DNA of 64,000 nucleotides from Yersinia nurmii (GTDB lineage: Bacteria > Pseudomonadota > Gammaproteobacteria > Enterobacterales > Enterobacteriaceae): the NCBI RefSeq assembly GCF_001112925.1, contig NZ_CPYD01000007.1, positions 62,001-126,000 of the forward strand. Direction: 5' to 3'. The translations under genes and the position numbers were made by a program. How positions within the stretch are numbered: position 1 is the first letter of the stretch; every line of letters starts with the position of its first letter. Below the pieces are notes generated by a model. The model was not told the origin of the DNA, searched no databases, and was given only the letters and a program-made list of their open reading frames with translations. Shown one piece after another: positions 22,141 to 32,113 of this stretch.

Positions 22141-22177
22141 ATATAAATTAAGGCCGGTTTCCGGCCTTAATTTATAT
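22141..22177. terminator. 17-bp perfect hairpin between nusB and thiL
   Basis: A perfect inverted repeat (22141-22157 with 22161-22177) has an AAGGCCGG core, a TTT loop and AT-rich outer arms. TTAATTTATAT follows the GC core, so it can act as a terminator or processing site inside the operon. Confidence 0.75.
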
Positions 22178-22204
22178 ATCGGCTAACCTTTCTGGAATTG
22201 TATT

Positions 22205-23185
22205 ATGGCATGTGGCGAATTTGACCTCATTGCTCGCTACTTTGACCGGTTCAGGAGTAACCGCCGGGACGTGGAGTTGGGCATTGGCGATGACTGTGCG
22301 CTACTAACAGTAGGTGAACGACAACTGTTAGCGGTTAGCACAGACACCTTAGTGTCAGGCGTCCATTTCTTACCGGATATTGACCCGGCAGACTTGGGCT
22401 ACAAAGCTTTAGCGGTAAACCTCAGTGATTTGGCCGCGATGGGCGCGGATCCAGCCTGGCTTTCTTTAGCACTTACCCTTCCTGATGTGAACGAATCCTG
22501 GCTACAGGCATTCAGTGACAGTCTGTTTGACCAACTCAATTACTATGGCATGCAGCTTATCGGCGGTGATACCACCAGTGGGCCGTTAAGTATGACGCTG
22601 ACTATACATGGGCTTATTCCTGCGGGTAGGGCATTGACCCGATCCGGAGCCAGAATTGGCGACTGGATTTATGTCAGTGGCACCTTGGGTGATAGCGCGG
22701 CTGGCTTAGCCATTCTGCAAAATCAGCTGCGAGTTGAAGATGCGAAAGATCGGGCTGAACTGATCAATCGTCATCTGCGGCCACAGCCACGGGTTTTGCA
22801 AGGGCAAGCATTGCGGGATTTGGCTAATTCAGCCATCGATATTTCCGATGGCTTGGTTTCCGATCTACAGCATATTTTGAAAGCCAGCAACTGCGGCGCG
22901 CGTATCGAGCTGGACGCCTTACCTTATTCGGATGCGATGAAAAATCAGGTTGATCCTGAGCAAGCGCAGATTTGGGCACTCAGCGGCGGTGAAGATTACG
23001 AACTGTGCTTTACCGTCCCTGAAATCAATCGTGGGGCGTTAGATGTGGCGCTCAGCCACGCCGGAGCGGGCTATACTTGTATTGGTCAGATAGCTCCTTT
23101 ATCCGAAGGAGTGAAGTTCTTTAGCGATGGCAAACCCGTTGATGTCGGTTTGCGCGGTTTCGATCACTTTACCAGCCAAGGCTAA
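22205..23185 (+). CDS. thiL: Thiamine-monophosphate kinase ThiL
   Basis: ThiL phosphorylates thiamine monophosphate to the active pyrophosphate. The product is 326 residues (E. coli 325) of the PurM/AIR-synthase fold. The Mg-ATP motifs [20 protein letters not shown] and IGGDTTSGP are present. pgpA starts two bases after the stop, so the pair is translationally coupled. Confidence 0.97.
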   Translation: MACGEFDLIARYFDRFRSNRRDVELGIGDDCALLTVGERQLLAVSTDTLVSGVHFLPDIDPADLGYKALAVNLSDLAAMGADPAWLSLALTLPDVNESWLQAFSDSLFDQLNYYGMQLIGGDTTSGPLSMTLTIHGLIPAGRALTRSGARIGDWIYVSGTLGDSAAGLAILQNQLRVEDAKDRAELINRHLRPQPRVLQGQALRDLANSAIDISDGLVSDLQHILKASNCGARIELDALPYSDAMKNQVDPEQAQIWALSGGEDYELCFTVPEINRGALDVALSHAGAGYTCIGQIAPLSEGVKFFSDGKPVDVGLRGFDHFTSQG

Positions 23186-23187
23186 CC

Positions 23188-23685
23188 ATGGATGAGGCGA
23201 AGAAACGTCTGCGATTAACCAATCCCTGGCATCTGCTGGCGACCGGCTTTGGTAGCGGTTTATCGCCGTGGGCACCGGGCACGGTGGGGTCAATCGCTGC
23301 CATTCCATTGTGGTTGCTGTTGATCCAACTGCCTTGGCAGCTTTACTCTCTGGTCGTGATGTTTAGCATTTGCATCGGTGTGTATATTTGTCATCGAGCC
23401 GCTAAAGATATGAAAGTTCACGATCACGGCAGTATCGTTTGGGATGAGTTTGTCGGGATGTGGATCACGCTGATGGCATTACCGGTGAATGATTGGCAGT
23501 GGGTGCTGGCGGGGTTTGTCGTTTTCCGTATTCTGGATATCTGGAAACCTTGGCCAATCCGTTGGTTTGATCGAAATGTTCATGGTGGTATGGGTATTAT
23601 GGTCGACGATATCATTGCTGGCGTGGGTGCGGCGGCAGTGATTTATTTTATTGGGCATCAATGGCCTGTGGCGCTGTTCGGCTAA
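23188..23685 (+). CDS. pgpA: Phosphatidylglycerophosphatase A
   Basis: PgpA dephosphorylates phosphatidylglycerophosphate in the inner membrane. The 165 residues align with E. coli PgpA (172), with a slightly shorter N-terminus. The conserved acidic segment IVWDEFVGMW and WFDRNVHGGMGIMVDD are present, with three to four membrane segments. It begins two bases after the thiL stop. E. coli yajO, which follows in that genome, is absent here. Confidence 0.95.
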   Translation: MDEAKKRLRLTNPWHLLATGFGSGLSPWAPGTVGSIAAIPLWLLLIQLPWQLYSLVVMFSICIGVYICHRAAKDMKVHDHGSIVWDEFVGMWITLMALPVNDWQWVLAGFVVFRILDIWKPWPIRWFDRNVHGGMGIMVDDIIAGVGAAAVIYFIGHQWPVALFG

Positions 23686-23780
23686 TACCAGAGCAATTCG
23701 TAGCATGGCAGGCCACTAAAAAGTTTAGCTTTCTTGCCGTGGTTGGGATTAGGTTTATCTGGTGAGAATGCGCTAAATAA

Positions 23781-23812
23781 AAAAGGGCATAGCTTTTCAG
23801 CTGTGCCCTTTT
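23781..23812. terminator. Bidirectional terminator between pgpA and dxs
   Basis: A 14-bp stem (23781-23794 with 23799-23812, one mismatch or wobble) has an A-run on one side and a T-run on the other. It separates the converging pgpA and dxs genes. Confidence 0.9.
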
Positions 23813-23847
23813 GCGTGATATCAGCCCCCATTATGGGTAATGGCCGA

Positions 23848-25707
23848 TTAAGCTAACCAATCTTCAATTTTCTTCTGAATACCCGCCGCGCTTAAACCAA
23901 ATTCGGCGCGCATTTCGTCCTGCTCACCTTGCGGAATAAAGCGATCGGGTAAACCGATATTGAGTACTGAAACTTGCTGGCGTTTTGCCATTAACAGCTC
24001 GTTAATACCGCTGCCAGCGCCACCCATGATGGCATTCTCTTCCAGCGTAACCAGTAAATCGTGGCGGGCTGCCATGTCTAATACCAGTTCTTCATCTAAC
24101 GGCTTAATAAAGCGCATATCCACTAATGTAGCATTCAGATTTTCGGCCACCTGCTGTGCTTCAGAAAGTAATGTACCGAAGCTCAGAATGGCTACTTTTC
24201 CCCCCTGACGACGCATAATACCTTTGCCGATAGGAAGAGCCTGTAATGGCTCTAACATTGCGCCAGTGCCGTTCCCGCGAGGGTAGCGTACCGCCGCCGG
24301 ACCGTCGTAGTGGTAGCCGGTAAATAACATCTGGCGGCATTCATTTTCATTGCTTGGCGCCATGATGACCATATTAGGAATGCAGCGCATAAATGATAGA
24401 TCGAAAGCGCCCTGATGGGTTTGTCCATCAGCGCCGACGATACCGCCGCGATCGATCGCGAATAGTACCGGCAGATTGGGAATAGCCACATCGTGAATCA
24501 GCTGATCGTAAGCTCGCTGTAAGAAAGTCGAGTAGATCGCTACAACCGGTTTATAACCACCAATCGCCAGACCGGCAGCGAAAGTCACTGCGTGCTGTTC
24601 CGCTATAGCCACATCGAAGTACTGTTGCGGGTATTCACGGGAGAACCGCACCATCCCTGAGCCTTCGCGCATCGCGGGGGTCACGGCCATCAGTTGGCTG
24701 TCTTTTTCAGCCGTTTCACACAGCCAATCGCCGAATATTTTCGAATAGGTGGGTAGATCGCTTTTACTTTTTGGCAAAGTACCTAGCGCAGGATCGAACT
24801 TAGGTACCGCATGCCAGCCGATGGGATCTTTTTCCGCGGGTGCGTAGCCTTTGCCCTTTTTGGTCATAATATGCAGCAGTTGTGGCCCTTTGAGGCTGCG
24901 CATATTTTTCAGCGTTTGAGTTAAAGCTTGTACGTCGTGACCATCAACTGGGCCGATATAATTAAAGCCGAGCTCTTCAAACAGGGTGCCCGGAACCACC
25001 ATACCTTTCAGGTGTTCTTCAGTACGTTTGAGTAGTTCTTTAATAGGCGGCAGGCCGGAGAAGGCTCTTTTGCCTCCTTCACGCAGCGTGGAATACAGTT
25101 TTCCGGATAATAATTGGGCTAAATGATTGTTCAGCGCGCCGACGTTTTCAGAGATCGACATCTCATTGTCGTTGAGCACGACCAGCATATCTGGATTGAT
25201 ATCACCGGCATGGTTCATGGCTTCAAATGCCATACCTGCAGTGATAGCGCCATCACCAATCACACAGACGGTACGCCGGCCTTTGCCCTCACGTTCGGCG
25301 GCCACGGCCATACCTAAACCGGCGCTGATCGATGTGGATGAATGCCCGACGGATAACACGTCATATTCGCTTTCATCACGCCAAGGGAAAGGATGTAAAC
25401 CATCTTTTTGACGAATGGTGGCAATACGATCGCGGCGACCGGTAAGAATTTTATGAGGATACGCCTGATGGCCGACGTCCCACACCAGATGGTCGAACGG
25501 CGTGTTATAGACATAGTGCAAGGCCACGGTCAGTTCAACCGTTCCCAACCCTGACGCAAAGTGGCCGCTAGAACGGCTAACAGAGTCGAGTAAATACTGT
25601 CGCAGCTCATCGCATAGCTTGGGCAGACTTTCTTTTGGCAGTAAACGCAGTTCCTCGGGGTTCTCCGCAAGTGCCAGTGTCGGGTATTTGGCTATATCAA
25701 GACTCAT
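23848..25707 (-). CDS. dxs: 1-deoxy-D-xylulose-5-phosphate synthase
   Basis: Dxs joins pyruvate and glyceraldehyde-3-phosphate with thiamine pyrophosphate, the first step of the MEP isoprenoid pathway. The 619 residues align end to end with E. coli (620). The thiamine-binding [18 protein letters not shown] region and the catalytic Glu in [13 protein letters not shown] are present. It is the last gene of xseB-ispA-dxs, but the ispA-dxs spacer is long (146 bases) and contains a GC hairpin at 25754-25775. Confidence 0.97.
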   Translation of the reverse strand: MSLDIAKYPTLALAENPEELRLLPKESLPKLCDELRQYLLDSVSRSSGHFASGLGTVELTVALHYVYNTPFDHLVWDVGHQAYPHKILTGRRDRIATIRQKDGLHPFPWRDESEYDVLSVGHSSTSISAGLGMAVAAEREGKGRRTVCVIGDGAITAGMAFEAMNHAGDINPDMLVVLNDNEMSISENVGALNNHLAQLLSGKLYSTLREGGKRAFSGLPPIKELLKRTEEHLKGMVVPGTLFEELGFNYIGPVDGHDVQALTQTLKNMRSLKGPQLLHIMTKKGKGYAPAEKDPIGWHAVPKFDPALGTLPKSKSDLPTYSKIFGDWLCETAEKDSQLMAVTPAMREGSGMVRFSREYPQQYFDVAIAEQHAVTFAAGLAIGGYKPVVAIYSTFLQRAYDQLIHDVAIPNLPVLFAIDRGGIVGADGQTHQGAFDLSFMRCIPNMVIMAPSNENECRQMLFTGYHYDGPAAVRYPRGNGTGAMLEPLQALPIGKGIMRRQGGKVAILSFGTLLSEAQQVAENLNATLVDMRFIKPLDEELVLDMAARHDLLVTLEENAIMGGAGSGINELLMAKRQQVSVLNIGLPDRFIPQGEQDEMRAEFGLSAAGIQKKIEDWLA

Positions 25708-25853
25708 TCGATGCTCATATCAGAGGTGTTTACGTAGGCTGCTGCATTGCCATTCCCGGCTGGGCAGTGCCGGGATCAGAAATCGTCTGAACACCGGTGC
25801 GCTGGCGGCAGATTATTATTCTGCACGAGTAACGCCTACTGGATTAATTGTTT

Positions 25854-26783
25854 CTAATTATCGCGTTCAATTATAAAACTGGCTAGCGCCCGCAGTGATG
25901 CGGTGTCATACGACTGTTCAGCCAAAACGTCCAACGCCGCCAGCGCATCGAGATAAAGATCTCTGGCTTTGGTTTGGGCCGCTTCCAACCCCAGCAGAGC
26001 CGGATAAGTGCTTTTGCCTAACTGTTGGTCTGAACCCTGGCGTTTGCCTATTGTCGCGGTATCACCGATAACGTCTAAAATATCGTCCTGTACTTGGAAG
26101 GCGAGGCCAATGGCATTGGCGTAGCGGTCTAGCTGTTCCAAAGCCTGATGGCCGGGTTTTCCCGCGGCCAATGCGCCCATGCGCACCGCGGTACGGATCA
26201 GCGCGCCGGTTTTATGGCGATGAATTTGCTCCAGCTCCGCCAGTGAAATATGGCGTTCTTCCGCTGCCAGATCTAATGCCTGTCCGCCACACATTCCGGC
26301 TACGCCGCTGGATTTTGCCAGTTCGGACAGCATGCTGACGCGATCCTGCACGGCGACGTCCGGCATTGACGCATCGGCTAAAATGCTAAACGCCAGTGTT
26401 TGCAGGGCATCGCCAGCTAAAATAGCGCTGGCTTCGCCAAATTTGATATGACAAGTCGGCTGACCACGGCGCAGATCGTCATTGTCCATCGCCGGCAAAT
26501 CGTCGTGTATCAAAGAATAGGCGTGTATACATTCTACTGCTGCCGCTGGCGCATCCAGCGTTGAGAGCGACAAACCGAACATCTGACCGGTGGCGTACAC
26601 CAGATAAGGGCGCAGTCGTTTACCGCCCAACAACGCGCCGTAACGCATGGCCTGCACTAGTTCGCTGTCGCTAAACGGCAGCGGTGCAATAAAACTCAGT
26701 AATGCATCATTGGCTCGTTGTTGATAAAGCGCCAGTTGCTCTGTAAAAACAACGGGTTGGTTCATATCGTTCTGATGGGACAT
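25854..26783 (-). CDS. ispA: Farnesyl diphosphate synthase IspA
   Basis: IspA condenses isopentenyl diphosphate with dimethylallyl and geranyl diphosphates. The product is 309 residues (E. coli 299); the extra residues are at the N-terminus. The first Asp-rich motif is DDLPAMDNDD and the second is QDDILD. The ATG at 26783 lies two bases after the xseB stop; a second ATG at 26765 would give a length closer to E. coli, and neither has a clear ribosome-binding site. Confidence 0.96.
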   Translation of the reverse strand: MSHQNDMNQPVVFTEQLALYQQRANDALLSFIAPLPFSDSELVQAMRYGALLGGKRLRPYLVYATGQMFGLSLSTLDAPAAAVECIHAYSLIHDDLPAMDNDDLRRGQPTCHIKFGEASAILAGDALQTLAFSILADASMPDVAVQDRVSMLSELAKSSGVAGMCGGQALDLAAEERHISLAELEQIHRHKTGALIRTAVRMGALAAGKPGHQALEQLDRYANAIGLAFQVQDDILDVIGDTATIGKRQGSDQQLGKSTYPALLGLEAAQTKARDLYLDALAALDVLAEQSYDTASLRALASFIIERDN

Positions 26784-26785
26784 GT

Positions 26786-27067
26786 TTATTCGGTATCCGG
26801 CGTAAAAGGCGTCAGTGGCGCATCGGCGTCATCACTGAGCAAAATCTGAACCCGCTGTTCTGCCTGCAACAGCGTTTGCTGGCCTTGACGAGCCAACTGT
26901 ATGCCGCGTTCGAATTCGTTAAGCGCATCTTCCAACGGCAATTCACCTGACTCCAGGCGGGTCACAATTTGCTCCAGCTCGCTGAGTGAAGTCTCGAAAC
27001 TGGCGCTACTCTTTACGGTAGCCTCTGGCTTATCCGTAGCTTCTGGTGATGCGACTTTTCTAGGCAT
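26786..27067 (-). CDS. xseB: Exodeoxyribonuclease VII small subunit
   Basis: XseB is the small subunit of exonuclease VII, which degrades single-stranded DNA with XseA. The 93 residues contain the conserved core [19 protein letters not shown] and a long helix, plus a 13-residue N-terminal insertion rich in Lys, Pro and Thr compared with E. coli (80). It heads the xseB-ispA-dxs unit and is divergent from thiI. Confidence 0.96.
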   Translation of the reverse strand: MPRKVASPEATDKPEATVKSSASFETSLSELEQIVTRLESGELPLEDALNEFERGIQLARQGQQTLLQAEQRVQILLSDDADAPLTPFTPDTE

Positions 27068-27388
27068 ATTTTATTTTCAACGTTAAGTTGGCGTCATGGG
27101 GCCGGTGGGCCACTCCCGGTTTTGGGCTATTGTAACGAATTATGCCGAGCAAATCGTGGCGTTTGCTTCGGGTTTTATTAAGCAGAGATCCACTATATGG
27201 TGATATACTCCGCCCCTTGAATATTATTGGTAAGGCAAACAGCCCGGAGTTAGCCTTAACGATAACATCGTCCATTTACTCAGTGACTCGCTATTTACCG
27301 CTGCGTCGTCCGGTCATTTCGACTCAACAGTATTGTTCATTCGATAGCAACCTAATTCACTCATCATACTAGACAACTAAAGACCGCC
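27068..27388. other. Divergent promoter region between xseB and thiI
   Basis: This 321-base gap has no gene. TATACT at 27204-27209, within TGGTGATATACTCC, is a possible -10 for thiI on the + strand. I could not identify a regulator site, and the short open frames here have no support. Confidence 0.4.
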
Positions 27389-28837
27389 ATGAAGTTTATC
27401 ATTAAATTGTTCCCAGAAATCACCATCAAGAGTCAAACTGTGCGTTTGCGCTTCATTAAGATTCTTACTACCAATATTCGCAACGTGTTGAAACACCTTG
27501 ATGACTCGCTGGCGGTGGTTCGTCACTGGGATCATATTGAAGTGCGTACCAAAGATGAAAATCTTGGTCCCGCGATCTGTGACGCGCTAACCCGAATTCC
27601 CGGTATTCACCATATCCTGGAAGTGGAAGACCGTAGTTACACCGATCTGCACGATATTTTCGAGCAAACGCTGGAAGCGTATCGTGACACGCTGGTGGGT
27701 AAGACCTTCTGCGTGCGGGTAAAACGTCGTGGTAAGCATGAGTTCAGTTCCGGCGAAGCAGAGCGCTACGTCGGCGGCGGTCTGAACCAGCATATTGAGA
27801 CGGCGAAAGTGAAACTGACCGCGCCTCAGGTCACGGTCAATCTGGAAATCGACCAAGATAAACTGGTGCTGATCAAAGCTCGTCACGAAGGCTTGGGCGG
27901 TTTCCCTATTGGTACGCAAGAAGATGTCTTATCACTGATTTCTGGCGGTTTTGATTCCGGCGTTTCCAGCTATATGTTGATGCGCCGGGGTTGTCGGGTA
28001 CATTACTGCTTCTTCAATCTTGGCGGTTCAGCTCATGAAATTGGTGTAAAACAGGTGGCTCATTACCTGTGGAACCGCTTCGGTAGCTCTCACAAAGTTC
28101 GTTTTGTTGCGATCGATTTTGAACCGGTGGTTGGGGAAATCCTAGAGAAAGTCGAAGACGGTCAGATGGGCGTAGTGCTGAAACGCATGATGGTGCGAGC
28201 GGCTTCTCAGGTCGCAGAGCGTTATGGTGTGCAGGCGTTGGTAACCGGTGAAGCGCTAGGGCAGGTTTCCAGCCAGACGTTGACCAACCTGCGGTTGATC
28301 GATAACGCATCTGACACGCTGATTCTGCGTCCGCTGATTTCCCATGATAAAGAACATATTATCAATCTGGCACGCGCGATCGGTACCGAAGACTTTGCCA
28401 AAACCATGCCGGAATACTGTGGTGTGATTTCTAAAAGCCCAACGGTTAAAGCGGTAAAAGCCAAAATTGAGGAAGAAGAGTCGCACTTTGATTTCTCAAT
28501 CCTCGATCGCGTAGTGAGCGAAGCGAAAAACGTGGATATCCGCACTATCGCCGAGCAAAGCCGCGAGCAGGTGGCTGAAGTAGAAACCGTAGCTGAACTG
28601 GCTGATACCGATGTGGTGCTGGATATTCGCGCTCCGGATGAGCAGGAAGAGAAGCCGTTGGTTCTGGCACCGGTAGAAGTACGTACCTTGCCTTTCTATA
28701 AGCTGAGCACTCAGTTTGGCGATCTGGATCAGAGCAAAACCTATTTGCTGTACTGTGAGCGTGGCGTGATGAGCCGTTTGCAGGCGCTGTATCTGCGTGA
28801 ACAGGGCTACAACAACGTTAAAGTTTATCGTCCATAA
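27389..28837 (+). CDS. thiI: tRNA 4-thiouridine synthase / thiamine sulfur-transfer protein ThiI
   Basis: ThiI uses persulfide sulfur to make 4-thiouridine-8 in tRNA and supplies sulfur for the thiamine thiazole. The 482 residues equal E. coli. The domains are an N-terminal ferredoxin-like plus THUMP region, a PP-loop ATPase with [12 protein letters not shown] (near residue 180), and a C-terminal rhodanese domain with the active Cys456 in [10 protein letters not shown], so both functions should be intact. Confidence 0.97.
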   Translation: MKFIIKLFPEITIKSQTVRLRFIKILTTNIRNVLKHLDDSLAVVRHWDHIEVRTKDENLGPAICDALTRIPGIHHILEVEDRSYTDLHDIFEQTLEAYRDTLVGKTFCVRVKRRGKHEFSSGEAERYVGGGLNQHIETAKVKLTAPQVTVNLEIDQDKLVLIKARHEGLGGFPIGTQEDVLSLISGGFDSGVSSYMLMRRGCRVHYCFFNLGGSAHEIGVKQVAHYLWNRFGSSHKVRFVAIDFEPVVGEILEKVEDGQMGVVLKRMMVRAASQVAERYGVQALVTGEALGQVSSQTLTNLRLIDNASDTLILRPLISHDKEHIINLARAIGTEDFAKTMPEYCGVISKSPTVKAVKAKIEEEESHFDFSILDRVVSEAKNVDIRTIAEQSREQVAEVETVAELADTDVVLDIRAPDEQEEKPLVLAPVEVRTLPFYKLSTQFGDLDQSKTYLLYCERGVMSRLQALYLREQGYNNVKVYRP

Positions 28838-28857
28838 CCGAGACGTATCTTATTCCG

Positions 28858-28879
28858 AAAGGGCGCTAATGCGCCCTTT
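28858..28879. terminator. Terminator between thiI and pgtA
   Basis: A 9-bp stem (28858-28866 with 28871-28879, TAAT loop) with a GGGCGC/GCGCCC core lies between the converging thiI and pgtA genes. The + strand tail is only moderately T-rich. Confidence 0.75.
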
Positions 28880-28893
28880 GTCATTTCCGAAAG

Positions 28894-30141
28894 CTAATAA
28901 CGATAGTCTTTTTTATCGATGCCGTATTTCTTCATTCGTAGATAGAGTTTTTTGCGCGGTACTTGCAAATACTCCGCTACGTCGTTAATTCTTCCCTGAT
29001 GGATATTTAGCGCCTCATTAATTATCTTTAGCTCATACTGTTCAATTCGTTCATCCAACGGGCCACAGTCAGTTTCAGTTACCCTTTCCATGCTATTTTC
29101 GGTCAATGGCATCACGCCAACGGCAAATAATTCCGCTGCGTTTAATAACTCACGAATATTTCCCGGCCACGGTCGGCGACACAAACTTTTTACGAAAGCC
29201 TCACTCAGCAGTGGCTGCTGGCGATTCAGACGTTTACAGGCATTTTCCAGATAATGGCGGAATAATACTTCAATATCGCCAGGGCGCTTTGCCAGCGGTA
29301 AACACTCAATATGGCTAAGTGAAAATCGATAGTAGAGTTCGGGAACCAGCAATTGCTGGGCGGCCAACTGCGCGGGTAAGGCGTTGCTCAAAGCAATTAA
29401 ACGGAAATGACATTCTTCAGGATTTTGCAGTTGCGCCAGAGCGCGCTGTTGCTGGCTGGCGAGTCGCTCAATGTTTTTTACCACCAATGTACCGTTCTGT
29501 ACCTGATTGATGTAGCTATTGAGGTCGAGATGCTCATCGCTAGTAGGATCGATGATGATCAACGGATGATTGCGGCGTTGGCTCAGTTGATGTAGATAGC
29601 GTGCCGCCAGAGAGCGGCCGGTTCCCAGCTCTCCGTAGAAGAATACCGGCACGTCAATATCTGCCAGCATTTGCAGGCGTTCTCTTAGTTGCCGAACCCA
29701 ACCGCTGTTACCCAGCAGATGTTCACTAAGCTGCTCCCGCTGCCAGTGACGACGAGCAATCAGAGCCTGTCTGTCTGCCAGCGCCTGCTGAACGCATTGC
29801 AGCAATTTTTCCGGATTGACTGGTTTTTCCAGAAAGTTATAGGCACCTTTTTTCACCGCCTCCACCGCCATGGGAACATCTCCGTGCCCGGAGATCAGCA
29901 ATATCGGCAGATGACGATCTTTGGCGAGCAGAATTTCCAGCAGAGCCATGCCGGAAAGGTTTGGCATACAAACATCGCTGATGACCATGCCTTGCCAATC
30001 AGTGGTAATTAGTTCCGCTGCTGCTTGGGGTGAGCTGTATGCCGCTACCTGATAACCTTCTTGCGTCAGTATCTGGCAATAAGCATCCAGCACATCAATA
30101 TCGTCATCAATCAGTAAAATTTGCTGTTCATTAGTTAACAT
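28894..30141 (-). CDS. pgtA: PgtA-like two-component response regulator
   Basis: PgtA is the response regulator of the phosphoglycerate transport system known from Salmonella. The 415-residue product has a receiver domain with Asp56 as phosphoacceptor (ISDVCMP), Ser84 and Lys106, an NtrC-like AAA+ domain, and a C-terminal Fis-type helix-turn-helix (about 385-409). The AAA+ domain is degenerate: Walker A reads GELGTGRS (170-177) with Arg in place of Lys, the Walker B position reads GTLVVKNIERL without the acidic pair, and the GAFTGA loop that contacts sigma-54 is missing. It probably activates without sigma-54. Its ATG lies inside the pgtB 3' end (11-base overlap). Confidence 0.9.
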   Translation of the reverse strand: MLTNEQQILLIDDDIDVLDAYCQILTQEGYQVAAYSSPQAAAELITTDWQGMVISDVCMPNLSGMALLEILLAKDRHLPILLISGHGDVPMAVEAVKKGAYNFLEKPVNPEKLLQCVQQALADRQALIARRHWQREQLSEHLLGNSGWVRQLRERLQMLADIDVPVFFYGELGTGRSLAARYLHQLSQRRNHPLIIIDPTSDEHLDLNSYINQVQNGTLVVKNIERLASQQQRALAQLQNPEECHFRLIALSNALPAQLAAQQLLVPELYYRFSLSHIECLPLAKRPGDIEVLFRHYLENACKRLNRQQPLLSEAFVKSLCRRPWPGNIRELLNAAELFAVGVMPLTENSMERVTETDCGPLDERIEQYELKIINEALNIHQGRINDVAEYLQVPRKKLYLRMKKYGIDKKDYRY

Positions 30142-32113
30142 GGCCCAGACTCCTGAATTGCAATATCACCATTCCGTGGTGGTCTAATGTTGACGCCAAC
30201 CGCAGCTCTCCTCCGCACTGCTCCATAATGGACTGGCTAATCGATAGGCCGATACCCAGCCCCACTTCTTTGCTGGTTGTAAAAGGTTTGAGCAATCGAT
30301 CCGCCAGTGCTAGCGGCCAGCCCTGACCGTTATCTCGCAGAGTCAGCAATAGATTTTCTGCCTGTTGTTCAAAAGAAACCTCAATGATTGGCGGATGCTG
30401 AGCGGTGGCTTCTAGCGCGTTGGTCAATAAGTTGACCAACACTTGCTGAATACGAATATCGTCGCTGTATACTAAAGGGAAACTTTCTGGCTGGATAAGC
30501 TGCGCCTTGAGTGGACGATGACGCAAGGACAAAAGATCCCAAGCCGCATCCAGATTGGCTCGTAGATCGATAGGATGTAACTGTTGATGCGCATCACTGC
30601 GACGGGAGAATTGTCGTAGCTGCTTAATAATATTCACAATACGCAGAACCAAACCGCGCATTTTGTCCAGATTGGCCTCCAGCATGCCGTTATCGCTGTT
30701 TTTAAGCGCTTTTTCACTACTGAATAAATACAGCGACAGGGCATTGAGAGGCTGATTTACCTCGTGAGCAAGGGTCGTCATAGTCTGCCCGACTACCGCC
30801 AATTTAGCCGCCTGAATCAGTTCATCTTGCGCAGTACGTAAATCCCTCTCAATGAGCCGTCTTTCATCAATCTCTTGTTTAAGTTGATTTTTTTGCTGAT
30901 TAATCTGGCCGATGGTGCGGCGTAGTAATCCAGCAATTCGCCCCAGCTCATCCCCCCCGTAGACCGGAATAGTCGTATCCAGTTCGCCGCAGCCTAAACG
31001 TGCTACCGATTGATTTAACAGGGTAAAGCGTTTGATCAAGCGTGAGCGAATATAGAAATGATTGAGCGTGAAGGCAAACAGCAGAGCCAGAAGGGTTGCG
31101 ACAATAATCAGCAGACCGCTGATGCCCATAATATCGCCAAGGCGTTGATTGAAGGTTTGTAACTGCTGGTGGCTGTTGCCCAACTGGTTTTCAATCTGAC
31201 TGCGAAAGCGAGTGAGGGTTTGCTCTTTCGCATTCACGGTTTCCTCCAGTAATGCCAGCGCCGTTGCCCGTTCTTGCAAAATAGCCGGCATTTTTTGTTC
31301 AGCCGTACCTAAATTGAGCAATTCATCGATAGTTTGGCGCAGAGTGATGGTGCTGGGATGCTTTGCCAACGATTGCATGTTGGATTCCGCAGTTTGCTTC
31401 AGGTAGCTCAGGTAACGAATGTGATTATTCAGGCTATCAATATTCGGATTGGCCAGTTGTTCGCGAAGATCGTCAACCACCTGAGTTTCAATGTGTGCAA
31501 GGGCGTAAACCAGCTGTAATTCATCCTGAACATTGCGCAGCGTACTTTGCAGTTGGTGATTTTTTTCCAGACCGGTTTTCTGCGTTAATTGATCGATGAG
31601 CGAGCCTTGTTGCCAGCTGATATCCTGAGACAGTGATGTTAGCTCGGTATTGAAATCATCGTGAAGCCAGTTAATCCGTGCCGCGATCTCGGTGATCTTT
31701 TCTCTGGCGAGGAAGTTACTGTATAGCGCACTATCCAATCGAGAAAGCAGTTCACGGCTTCGGGTCAACGTCGTTGCCAACTGGCGCTGATTGTCCGGCG
31801 TCAGGCGTCGGCTGGCCATTTCAATGGTATCCAGCCGATGAGCAATCTGATCGCGCATTTGAATACGCGCCGTTGTATTGGGGGCGTGCTGGAATTCATT
31901 CAACTCCTGAATGAGCGCATTCAGATTTTCCTCCAACTGAAAGGACGCCTGAATTTTAGGAAAGTAATCATCCAGCGCATAGCGAATCTGGCTGCTTTGG
32001 GCGTGCCATGAATACAAACTGACGGCGCTGACAAACAGCGTCAGTATTGCACCAAAGGCAAATGCCCAGCGCAAAATAGAGCTGATAGTGATGCGATAGA
32101 AAAGCGGGTTCAT
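30131..32113 (-). CDS. pgtB: PgtB-like sensor histidine kinase
   Basis: PgtB is the inner-membrane sensor of the phosphoglycerate system. The 660-residue product has a membrane segment at about 13-33, a long periplasmic helical region, a second membrane segment at about 328-352 and a HAMP linker. The HisKA domain has His450 in LAHEVNQPLN, and the HATPase domain has NLLTNALEA, DNGQGWP and GLGIGLSIS. The ATG at 32113 overlaps the pgtC stop as ATGA, giving tight coupling; the longer frame to 32173 lies inside pgtC. Confidence 0.93.
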   Translation of the reverse strand: MNPLFYRITISSILRWAFAFGAILTLFVSAVSLYSWHAQSSQIRYALDDYFPKIQASFQLEENLNALIQELNEFQHAPNTTARIQMRDQIAHRLDTIEMASRRLTPDNQRQLATTLTRSRELLSRLDSALYSNFLAREKITEIAARINWLHDDFNTELTSLSQDISWQQGSLIDQLTQKTGLEKNHQLQSTLRNVQDELQLVYALAHIETQVVDDLREQLANPNIDSLNNHIRYLSYLKQTAESNMQSLAKHPSTITLRQTIDELLNLGTAEQKMPAILQERATALALLEETVNAKEQTLTRFRSQIENQLGNSHQQLQTFNQRLGDIMGISGLLIIVATLLALLFAFTLNHFYIRSRLIKRFTLLNQSVARLGCGELDTTIPVYGGDELGRIAGLLRRTIGQINQQKNQLKQEIDERRLIERDLRTAQDELIQAAKLAVVGQTMTTLAHEVNQPLNALSLYLFSSEKALKNSDNGMLEANLDKMRGLVLRIVNIIKQLRQFSRRSDAHQQLHPIDLRANLDAAWDLLSLRHRPLKAQLIQPESFPLVYSDDIRIQQVLVNLLTNALEATAQHPPIIEVSFEQQAENLLLTLRDNGQGWPLALADRLLKPFTTSKEVGLGIGLSISQSIMEQCGGELRLASTLDHHGMVILQFRSLGHVN

